Of a DNA stretch of 64,000 nucleotides, positions 34,476 to 41,693 are shown in pieces; the stretch's first letter is position 1, and each line of letters begins with the position of its first letter. The translations under genes and the position numbers were made by a program. The DNA comes from Planctomycetota bacterium (GTDB lineage Bacteria > Planctomycetota > Brocadiia > Brocadiales > Brocadiaceae). The stretch lies in the NCBI GenBank assembly GCA_016873165.1, contig VGXV01000012.1, forward strand, positions 1 through 64,000, written 5' to 3'. The notes under the pieces are model-generated. The model worked only from the letters and a program-made list of their open reading frames with translations, was not told the DNA's origin and did not search any database.

Positions 34476-35636
34476 TTATAATCCAAAAGTTTTTTTGATT
34501 TGTTCCGTGGTAGTATCCCATGAATATTTTTTTTGCAACCGTATCGTATTCTTTGAAAGTTCTTCTATTTTTTTCATGTCAGATAGTTCTTCTATTGCCC
34601 TTGCAAGATCATTTACGTCAGGGTCATAAATGGGTATCCCCGACTGTTTATAACCGATTTTAACTGATTTTACAAGTAATCCGTTATTTTCATTTTCGAT
34701 GACTTCGTTATGAGGAGGGATATTATTGGTGATTGTGGGTAATCCGAAAGAGATTGCTTCATAAAAATGTTGTCCTAATCCTTCCCATCTGCTTGGAGCC
34801 AAACATACGTGACAGGATGAGAATAAATCGTAGTATTCTTTTGCAGGGATATCTTTGACAATTTTTATGAGCCGTGAGTCCGAATAGGCATCAATGTTTT
34901 CGGTGGTAGTTCTCGTTCCCTGAGCTTTTATAATAAGGCGGATATCCGGGTTTTTTACCTTCATGAAAGCTTCAACGGTCTTTTTCAGGGGTTTTCTTGC
35001 CCCCTGAAAACCGCCGGGAAAGAAAAAATAAATCGCATCTTCCCGCTTTTTTGATTTTACTTCAAGAAGTTCCGGGTGGCAGCCCCACTGAATCCATGGG
35101 CTGTCAATTCCAAAATTTTTATACCGGGTTTGTTCACATTTGGTAAGCGAATATACGATAGTAAATGCTTCCTTAGCTCCGGCAATATCCTTGTTGGCAA
35201 AGCATTCTCCTGCATATCGATAAAAAGATTTCACATCTCCGGTTTTAAATATGGTTTTTAGACTTTTTGCGTGTTTTTCTCCAAAACATTCCCAGACGAA
35301 ACGTCCGTAAGTTTTTATTCCCGTTGAACGCAAATGTTTAATTTTTTCATATTCATTATTTTCGTCAAAAAAAATGATCCGGAGTGAATTTTTTTCTGTC
35401 CATCCCAGATACTCTTTCAGGGGGATAAAAAAATGTGAAGCCTTAGTGACGTTTTTCTGGTTCCATACGTCAGTTGTGGAGATAAAATTTGGCAGATCAT
35501 CGGTATCGCTTGTAGGACGGGCGAGTACGAATGTGTGATGCCCAAGATTGTCAAGAACAGACCGGATATAACGGGACACGGTGCTTTGCCCCCGGTTCCA
35601 CCATGAGCTTACTATCCCTATGTTAAGTTTTTCCAT
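34476..35636 (-). CDS. Glycosyltransferase (GT4-like), tandem copy A, cluster gene 2
   Basis: 386 residues. IGIVSSWWNRGQSTVSRYI at the start, TFVLARPTSDTDDLP, GFQGARKPLKKTVEAFM, and the same CLAPSRWEGLGQHFYEAISF block as copy B. Predicted to be cytoplasmic or peripheral, adding a sugar from a nucleotide donor. It follows the first sulfotransferase by 12 bp. The high likeness of the pair in the donor half points to a fairly recent tandem duplication. Confidence 0.88.
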   Translation of the reverse strand: MEKLNIGIVSSWWNRGQSTVSRYIRSVLDNLGHHTFVLARPTSDTDDLPNFISTTDVWNQKNVTKASHFFIPLKEYLGWTEKNSLRIIFFDENNEYEKIKHLRSTGIKTYGRFVWECFGEKHAKSLKTIFKTGDVKSFYRYAGECFANKDIAGAKEAFTIVYSLTKCEQTRYKNFGIDSPWIQWGCHPELLEVKSKKREDAIYFFFPGGFQGARKPLKKTVEAFMKVKNPDIRLIIKAQGTRTTTENIDAYSDSRLIKIVKDIPAKEYYDLFSSCHVCLAPSRWEGLGQHFYEAISFGLPTITNNIPPHNEVIENENNGLLVKSVKIGYKQSGIPIYDPDVNDLARAIEELSDMKKIEELSKNTIRLQKKYSWDTTTEQIKKTFGL

Positions 35637-35648
35637 TTTTGAAAATAA

Positions 35649-36629
35649 TTAAATGAGATATTCATATCCTGCCGCTTTGAGTTCTTCCTCCATATTAATT
35701 TCTTTTACTGCTTTGCGCCAGTGAGGATTGTCTGGCGCGAAAAAAGAAGGTGTTCGCTGGATATTTTTCTGTACCCATTCAAGAACGTGTTTCGGCAGGG
35801 GTAGTTCCATGAATTCATATAATGTTTTTACCGTTTGTTCCGGTTCGGAAAGCAGGTTTTCATGCCGAAAGAGAAAATAGTTGTTTCCGAATAACGCTTG
35901 TCCGACGTCGTGAGTTCTTCGAAACATAATTTTCCACAGAAGCATAACCCTCATATACGCCTTGCATTTGCTGAGATAAGAATATTCAGGAGTTTTCAGC
36001 AGTATGTCGGATAATGTGCGGCTTGCGCCGATCAATACTTCCGGACCGCTTTCGAAGAAACTATTCTCGTTTGAGAAATTGTCGCGCAGTTTTTGTTTTT
36101 TCCCGAAAAAAAACGATGCCGTGACAGAACGTGGGTCACGTATAAGATGAACAAATTTTGCTTTTGGGTCGATTTCCCATAACACCTTAATTTTTGAAAA
36201 CATCCGGGTAAACTTTATCATGGTATGTTCTGCCTGTAAAATCATGAATTTTATGTATTCTCTTGCGTAATCAGGCAAATCAGTTTCAAACTCAAGCGCT
36301 GGTTCTCGTGGCGCGCCGTAATTGAGCAAATTTTCTTTTTCTATCACCGGCAATTTTAATGACGTTAAATTTTTGATGGATTTACGGAAGGATTCTTCCT
36401 TATTTATCTTTTCCAGATGAAAATGAGGATATTTTTTCATAAAAGAAGCACGGCATTTCCTTACATTTTCATAAAAATCTACCTGTCTCATTCTGCTGCC
36501 ACCCCCGAGTGTATCATCGATTGCAGTAGATAAGGGTTCATAGTAACAGTTAAATCTTCCGTCTTCCCATAGGATATCGAATGCAATAGTCGTTCCGGAA
36601 CGCCTCATCCCCTGCATGAAAATATTCAT
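35649..36629 (-). CDS. Sulfotransferase family protein, cluster gene 1
   Basis: 326 residues. PAPS loop GMRRSGTT (7-14) near the N-terminus and KFVHLIRDPRSVTASFFFG for the 3'-phosphate. NCYYEPLS after the loop is common in bacterial sulfotransferases with large acceptors. The C-terminal part has RHENLLSEPEQTVKTLYEFM. It is the first gene of the nine-gene cluster; the divergent rnpA starts 163 bp away, and that gap contains a hairpin (ATAGTAT/ATACTAT, about 36658-36682). Confidence 0.87.
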   Translation of the reverse strand: MNIFMQGMRRSGTTIAFDILWEDGRFNCYYEPLSTAIDDTLGGGSRMRQVDFYENVRKCRASFMKKYPHFHLEKINKEESFRKSIKNLTSLKLPVIEKENLLNYGAPREPALEFETDLPDYAREYIKFMILQAEHTMIKFTRMFSKIKVLWEIDPKAKFVHLIRDPRSVTASFFFGKKQKLRDNFSNENSFFESGPEVLIGASRTLSDILLKTPEYSYLSKCKAYMRVMLLWKIMFRRTHDVGQALFGNNYFLFRHENLLSEPEQTVKTLYEFMELPLPKHVLEWVQKNIQRTPSFFAPDNPHWRKAVKEINMEEELKAAGYEYLI

Positions 36630-36792
36630 GTGCTAAACCTCAATGATGATGAATGATAGTATAGAAAACTTTCATACTATATTTGTATTGCGCTATTAAT
36701 GTCAAGATGTTTTAATTCTTCATAGATAATAGATAGGGCAGGGATTTTGTGAGAGAATTTTCGGGTGGGACATGAAACATTATTGATTTGGT

Positions 36793-37173
36793 ATGGGGAC
36801 AATAAATTATAAATTCACAAAAGCGGAGCGTTTGTTACGAAAGAGGGAGTTTGACAGGGTTTTTGATGAAGGAAAAGTATTTAAAAATAAATTTATTACT
36901 CTGTATGTCGCTCCTGGCGCTCAGAAGTGTTCCCGGCTGGGACTGATAGTCAGTAAAAAAATCGGGAATGCAGTATGCCGAAACCGTGTAAAACGATTAT
37001 TACGAGAGGTTTTTCGGTTAAATAAAAATATGTTGGTGATAAATGTGGATATTGTTATTATTCCGCGAAACACATTTTTACCTTCTTTGAAATTGTCCGA
37101 TATTGATATTGGGTTTAAGAAGGCAATTCTTCAAATCAATAAAAATTTTACGAATGAAGTTCATCATCATTAA
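36793..37173 (+). CDS. rnpA: Ribonuclease P protein component
   Basis: 126 residues. It is the basic protein partner of the RNase P RNA in tRNA 5' maturation. The signature RNRVKRLLREVFR is present, preceded by LGLIVSKKIGNAVC, and the N-terminus RLLRKREFDRVFDEGK is typical. The ATG at 36793 follows no strong ribosome site. rpmH, which usually precedes rnpA, is not found within the 160 bp upstream. It overlaps yidD by 20 bp. Confidence 0.95.
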   Translation: MGTINYKFTKAERLLRKREFDRVFDEGKVFKNKFITLYVAPGAQKCSRLGLIVSKKIGNAVCRNRVKRLLREVFRLNKNMLVINVDIVIIPRNTFLPSLKLSDIDIGFKKAILQINKNFTNEVHHH

Positions 37174-37363
37174 ACTGCTTCAACTATATAAATTTGCCGT
37201 TTCGCCTCTTTTCCAGCATGCCTGCAGGTTTGAACCTACGTGTTCTCAGTACATGATCGATGCGGTACAAAAGAAGGGGGCTGTGCGGGGAATCGCTTTA
37301 GGAGTTTGGAGGATATTGCGCTGCAATCCCTTTGGTGGCTCAGGATATGATCCGGTAAAATAA
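37154..37363 (+). CDS. yidD: Membrane protein insertion efficiency factor
   Basis: 69 residues from ATG 37154, which gives the usual YidD length; the frame is open further upstream but inside rnpA. Motifs: KLLQLYKFAVSPLF, CRFEPTCSQYMIDAV, and the end CNPFGGSGYDPV, with the conserved cysteines. It works with YidC in inserting membrane proteins. It follows rnpA in the standard order; yidC would come next in many genomes, but here a convergent TPR gene follows after 3 bp. Confidence 0.95.
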   Translation: MKFIIIKLLQLYKFAVSPLFQHACRFEPTCSQYMIDAVQKKGAVRGIALGVWRILRCNPFGGSGYDPVK

Positions 37364-37366
37364 TAT

Positions 37367-38077
37367 TCAGTTTTCTTGCGGTGCGTTGCGGATTAAATCT
37401 TCATAAAGTTTTAATTCTTTGTCGGCCTCTTCATTCAAACCTTTCTTTCTGTACGCAAATTCTAAGTTTTTGTGAGTCATTGGAATCGTGGGGTTAAGTT
37501 GAATAGATTTCTTTAACTCTACGATTGCCTCGTCCAGTTTGTCTATTTCCGTGTAAGCCGCGCCCAAATTATTATGTGAAACGGGGTCGTCCGGTTGTTT
37601 TTCGAGTACCTTCTTATATGCGTTGATAGCGTCGGCAAAACGGTTTTTTTGCGCGTATGCAATCCCCAGTGCGTAGTGTGCTTCCGTGAAATCGGGTTTC
37701 AGTTCAACTGCCTTTTCCCAAAAGGCAACGGCATTATCCTGATTGTTATTTCGCGCTTGTATTGCTCCGACATTATAAAGCACCTGCGGGTCGTAAGGAT
37801 ATAACTCCAATACTATTTTATATTCTTCAATGGCTTTATCGAGCAGCCCTTTTTTATGATAAACAGTCGCAATGTTGCAATGTGCGTCTCTGTTGTACGG
37901 ATCTATACGTAATGCCTTGTTATAATATACAAGTGCTTCATCAAGTTTTCCCTGATTATCTAAAAGGACGCCCTGGCGGTTGTAATTATCCGGGTCTTGT
38001 ACGCCGCAACCTTCCGTTGACAGGATAAAAAATATAAGCAGGCAAATTTTGTATTTTGTATATGAGCGAAGAAACAT
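37367..38077 (-). CDS. TPR-repeat protein, exported or lipoprotein
   Basis: 236 residues. A hydrophobic N-terminus (about 10-22) ends in TEGC, a weak lipobox, so it may be a lipoprotein facing the periplasm. Five to six tetratricopeptide repeats follow, each with the pattern N-..-G-..-Y-..-A-..-P (for example NRQGVLLDNQGKLDEALVYY, HYALGIAYAQKNRFADAINA, NNLGAAYTEIDKLDEAIVEL). TPR proteins hold complexes together; partner unknown. It ends 3 bp from the yidD stop on the other strand. Confidence 0.85.
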   Translation of the reverse strand: MFLRSYTKYKICLLIFFILSTEGCGVQDPDNYNRQGVLLDNQGKLDEALVYYNKALRIDPYNRDAHCNIATVYHKKGLLDKAIEEYKIVLELYPYDPQVLYNVGAIQARNNNQDNAVAFWEKAVELKPDFTEAHYALGIAYAQKNRFADAINAYKKVLEKQPDDPVSHNNLGAAYTEIDKLDEAIVELKKSIQLNPTIPMTHKNLEFAYRKKGLNEEADKELKLYEDLIRNAPQEN

Positions 38078-38300
38078 GGATTTGTACCTCTTGTGATAGT
38101 TTAAATTGTTTACGATTACCCCAATGGGCTATTATTCTAATTCCAAATTTTTTGACTTCAAATAAATTCTGAAGACGAATCTTTCGATTTAAGCATAGCA
38201 TAATTAATGGCATATTATAAAGAAATTACTGTTTGATTTTTCATCATATCACGAATATAATTAAACCCTTAATAAATTTTTAGAATTTTAAGAGACTAGT

Positions 38301-38374
<74 letters not shown>

Positions 38375-38391
38375 TTAATATATTTACCTTT

Positions 38392-39033
38392 ATGATTGAT
38401 TTGCACACACATACGCTATTTTCCGATGGCGAATTGTTGCCTTCAGAGCTTATCCGCCGTTGTGAGATAAAAGGTTTTCGCGGGCTGGCTATCACCGATC
38501 ATGCAGACTATTCCAACATTGATATTGTAATTCCTAATGTGTTAAAAGCGTGTAAGGAAATAACATCTATCGCCAGAATAAAGGTGCGTGTGGGGGTTGA
38601 ATTAACGCATCTCAGGCCGGAACATATAAAGGCAATGGTACAGAGAGCCAGAGAACTGGGCGCGCATATTGTTTTGGTGCATGGGGAAACAATTACAGAG
38701 CCGGTTATTCCCGGCACAAACAGGGCTGCGATAGAGGCGGGCGCTGATGTTTTGACTCATCCCGGGCTTATTTCTGAGGATGATGTAAAGTTGGCGAAGG
38801 AAAGGGGCGTAAGGCTTGAAATATCGGGAAGGAAAGGCCATTCTTACGCAAATGGTCATGTTGCTAAAATAGCAAAAAAGGTAGGGGCAAAGCTTGTTAT
38901 GGGCTCGGATTCCCATTCCCCTGGTGACTTATTGGACCGCTCTTATGCTGAATTGATTATTAAAGCGGCGGGTTTGGATGATGATGATGTGAAAAAAATT
39001 TTTAAAGAGGCAGAGACTTTAATTGGTTTATAA
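38392..39033 (+). CDS. PHP-domain metal-dependent phosphoesterase
   Basis: 213 residues. The PHP motifs are in order: IDLHTHTLFSDGE (metal site 1), LAITDHADY, VGVELTH, VLVHGETI, DVLTHPGL and VMGSDSHSPGD. These histidines and acids bind three metals in PHP enzymes such as histidinol phosphatase, RNase AM and polymerase PHP domains. A histidinol-phosphate phosphatase or nuclease role is possible; the sequence does not decide. It begins a run with a TPR gene (12 bp), rluD and tatA on the same strand. Confidence 0.85.
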   Translation: MIDLHTHTLFSDGELLPSELIRRCEIKGFRGLAITDHADYSNIDIVIPNVLKACKEITSIARIKVRVGVELTHLRPEHIKAMVQRARELGAHIVLVHGETITEPVIPGTNRAAIEAGADVLTHPGLISEDDVKLAKERGVRLEISGRKGHSYANGHVAKIAKKVGAKLVMGSDSHSPGDLLDRSYAELIIKAAGLDDDDVKKIFKEAETLIGL

Positions 39034-39045
39034 AGAGAAAGAAAA

Positions 39046-39696
39046 ATGACTGAGACAAAAACTGACACACTGGGGGTATTAAACAAATATAAAATCTTTA
39101 TAGGTATAGGCATTGCGGTTGCCGTTTCTATTGCTTCCGGGACGATTACTTTTGTTAAAGCAAAGTCAAGAAAGGAAGAAGCCGCATGGCAGAGCATGTG
39201 GAGAATCAATAATGACCTTGCGAAGGCTGTTCAATCGGGAAAAACTGAAAAAGACAAAAACGAGGCATTAAACAATGCCATTGAAGCCTTCAAATATGTG
39301 GAAGAGACTTCCGCATCTTCCGGCACAATGCCATGGATTTTATTTCAAATGGGTAATATTTATTATGACCTGAAGAAATATGACGAGGCGATTCGTAGCT
39401 ATAATGATTTTTTGCAAAGATATAGCGGACACCCAATTGCTTTCATGGTGAAACAATCGTTGGGCTATGCTTATGAGGAAAAAGGACTTTTGCAGGAGGC
39501 CGGCGGCCAATTTAATGATGCTGTGCTGTCAGACAAGATTTTTCTTTTGGCGCAACAGGGGTGGGATGCCGGTCGTTGTTACGACAAATTAGGCCAAAAG
39601 GAAAATGCTATTCGCAGCTATACCAAAGCGATTGATACCGCCCCTGACAGTATTTGGGCATCACTTTCGAGATATCGGTTATCGATAATAAAATAA
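39046..39696 (+). CDS. Membrane-anchored TPR protein (YfgM-like)
   Basis: 216 residues. One N-terminal membrane helix (about 15-37), then a periplasmic or extracytoplasmic helical part with TPR-like repeats (FQMGNIYYDLKKYDEAIRSY, FMVKQSLGYAYEEKGLLQEA, GWDAGRCYDKLGQKENAIRS). Layout and length resemble YfgM/Tol-associated TPR proteins that assist folding or insertion at the membrane. Between the PHP gene and rluD with 12- and 3-bp gaps, so co-transcribed. Confidence 0.75.
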   Translation: MTETKTDTLGVLNKYKIFIGIGIAVAVSIASGTITFVKAKSRKEEAAWQSMWRINNDLAKAVQSGKTEKDKNEALNNAIEAFKYVEETSASSGTMPWILFQMGNIYYDLKKYDEAIRSYNDFLQRYSGHPIAFMVKQSLGYAYEEKGLLQEAGGQFNDAVLSDKIFLLAQQGWDAGRCYDKLGQKENAIRSYTKAIDTAPDSIWASLSRYRLSIIK

Positions 39697-39699
39697 CTT

Positions 39700-40704
39700 A
39701 TGATGCTGCAGGAAAGCCTACCACAGGTTAAAGAAGTAATTATAGAAATAAAAAGGGTAAATGAAAATAAGAGAATAGACAGGTACATTGCTTCCCGGTT
39801 TCCGGATTTTTCGAGAACCTATATACAGAAACTCGTAAAAGAGGGCGCAATTGTTGTAAATGGAAGCGCCGTCAAGAGCAGTTATTTTATAAAAAAAGGC
39901 GATGTTATTTCTGCCACTGTTCCGGTGCCGGAAGAAACAAAAATAGTGCCGGAAGACATTCCACTGAATATAATTTACGAAGATGATTACTTAATGGTTA
40001 TCAACAAGCCATTTGATATGGTGGTACACCCTGCGGGCGGTCATCCTTCCGGTACTCTTGTTAATGCTGTTACTTTTTACTGCCAAAATCTTTCTCAGAT
40101 TAATGGCCCTCTGAAAGCGGGTATCGTTCACCGATTGGATAGAGATACAAGCGGAGTAATGCTTGTAATAAAGAGCAATGCCGTGCATTCTCATATTGCA
40201 ATGCAGTTTGAGAAAAGGCTTATAAAAAAAGAGTATATTGCTGTTGTAGAGGGCGAGATGGTATTTGATTCTGATGAAATAAATATGCCAATCGGACGGC
40301 ATAGAGCTGACAGGCAAAAGATGGCGATAAGAAGGGACATCGGGAAAGACGCGGTTTCCGTTTATGAGGTAATTGAGCGTTTTCGGGGATATACGTTGGT
40401 GAAAATAATGCCAAAGACGGGGAGGACGCATCAAATTCGTGTTCATATGCAGGCAATAGGGCATCCGGTAGTTGCAGATGAGATGTATAGCAAGCAGGAT
40501 TCATGTTATCTTACCGATTTGCTGGACAAGGAAAGGTTTCTGGAAGAGGAACCTATAATTGACAGGCAGGCTCTCCATGCGCAGAGAATTGAGTTCTTCC
40601 ATCCCATCCTGAACAAACAAATGGCATTCCAGGTTGATTTGGCAGAGGATGTTTCTTCTTTGGTGAACGCACTTCGGGAATTAAGACCTCTCAAAAATAA
40701 ATAA
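39700..40704 (+). CDS. rluD: Ribosomal large subunit pseudouridine synthase, RluD family
   Basis: 334 residues. The N-terminal S4 RNA-binding domain (RIDRYIASRFPDFSRTYIQ, about 24-95) is followed by the RluA/RluD catalytic domain: VINKPFDMVVHPAGG, the catalytic HRLDRDTSG with Asp, and GRTHQIRVHM near the C-terminus. It isomerises uridines in 23S rRNA helix 69 if truly RluD; related RluC-type specificity cannot be excluded by eye. It has the usual length. It follows the TPR gene by 3 bp. Confidence 0.9.
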   Translation: MMLQESLPQVKEVIIEIKRVNENKRIDRYIASRFPDFSRTYIQKLVKEGAIVVNGSAVKSSYFIKKGDVISATVPVPEETKIVPEDIPLNIIYEDDYLMVINKPFDMVVHPAGGHPSGTLVNAVTFYCQNLSQINGPLKAGIVHRLDRDTSGVMLVIKSNAVHSHIAMQFEKRLIKKEYIAVVEGEMVFDSDEINMPIGRHRADRQKMAIRRDIGKDAVSVYEVIERFRGYTLVKIMPKTGRTHQIRVHMQAIGHPVVADEMYSKQDSCYLTDLLDKERFLEEEPIIDRQALHAQRIEFFHPILNKQMAFQVDLAEDVSSLVNALRELRPLKNK

Positions 40705-40878
40705 GAAAAAGGTATGAAAAGGTTATAATGAGATAAAAAAATATGATATTTGGTGATTTAATAACATATTTGCTATGCTATATTTCTAAAGATTTCGTGT
40801 AAATAAATGTATTGCTTTTTACTATAGCCTGGTGTTATATTTCCTAATGTCTTTTAATTTTTATATAAGGAGTTATTT

Positions 40879-41109
40879 ATGTTTGGTATGCCGGGTGGTT
40901 GGGAGTGGATTATCATCCTGATTGTGGCGCTTCTTATCTTTGGCAAAAGACTTCCTGAAGTAATGAAATCTTTGGGGAAGGGGATTGTCGAGTTTAAAAA
41001 GGGTGTAAAGGGCGTTGAAGAAGATGTGGAAGAAGTCAGCAACAAGCCGAAGTCTCAGAACAAAATAGACCGTGAGAATGATACTGCAAAGCAGGAAAAA
41101 AATAGTTAA
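40879..41109 (+). CDS. tatA: Twin-arginine translocase subunit TatA/TatE
   Basis: 76 residues. A single N-terminal helix (GGWEWIIILIVALLIFGKRLP) runs into the amphipathic helix of TatA with the FGKRLPE hinge, then an acidic/basic tail. It forms the pore ring of the Tat export system together with TatC, which is not in the window. A good AAGGAG ribosome site is 8 nt upstream. It is separated from rluD by 174 bp of AT-rich sequence that may hold its promoter. Confidence 0.93.
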   Translation: MFGMPGGWEWIIILIVALLIFGKRLPEVMKSLGKGIVEFKKGVKGVEEDVEEVSNKPKSQNKIDRENDTAKQEKNS

Positions 41110-41140
41110 TTTAGTTTGATTTTGGAAAAGGATTACGACA

Positions 41141-41239
41141 ATGAGAGATCAACGAAGGCAGAGATTGAACTGGAGGAGTAAGAGAGCGAATCATGGAAGA
41201 ATGGGAGCTAAAGGAAGAAGAGTGGGCAGGTATAAGTAA
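41141..41239 (+). CDS. Possible 32-aa very basic peptide after tatA
   Basis: ATG 41141 to TAA 41237-41239; AAGGA lies 8 nt upstream of the start. 13 of 32 residues are Arg or Lys (RSKRANHGRMGAKGRRVGRY in the middle), a make-up seen in small ribosomal proteins. A second short frame in the same bases (20 codons from ATG 41193, starting MEEWELKEEEW) also has a GGAG-rich upstream, so the choice is uncertain and either may be chance. No family is recognised. Confidence 0.35.
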   Translation: MRDQRRQRLNWRSKRANHGRMGAKGRRVGRYK

Positions 41240-41693
41240 ATCAGACGATACATAGGGTAATGCCCCAATTTTTTCCTGATGAAGATTTTCTGGAGTTTTT
41301 TGCAGATATAATGTAGCACTTAAGAAATTTTAAATTCATGTAGGGTGGACAATATCCACCCTACAGTTAAAAATTGCCAAAGTCCTAAGTACTATTCATT
41401 CCTTTCATTATTTTAAGTGCTTAAACCGGTGGAGGGAAGTTTTCTGTTCCCATCAATAAAACAAAGATTTGCCATTAAAACAAACAACAAACGTTTAATT
41501 TATTCATATCCAATAGCAATTCCTGTCAAAACATTCGGGTAGACGCAACAAAATAAAGTATATTTCCGTTTTTTGTGACAATTTCTTCGCATTTACCGGC
41601 AATTCATCAATAGAGAAGGCCCTCGCTATGGTTGCTTTACGAATTGTGTCGTTCATTTTATTTTTGTAAGTTTCATGCGGGAGAATATTTTGA
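41240..41693. other. 454-bp stretch without convincing gene
   Basis: It holds a strong hairpin at 41339-41365. The minus-strand frame across 41504-41743 has no ribosome site at any of its ATGs and runs into the AsmA gene, so it is not called. The promoter of the AsmA gene should be here; no clear -35/-10 pair is seen. Confidence 0.5.
41339..41365. repeat. Perfect 11-bp-stem hairpin, repeat-like or terminator
   Basis: TGTAGGGTGGA and TCCACCCTACA with a CAATA loop. No T-run follows on the plus strand. The TAGGGTGG..CCACCCTA core is known as a dispersed repeat in many genomes, so a repeat element is more likely than a terminator for tatA. Confidence 0.55.
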
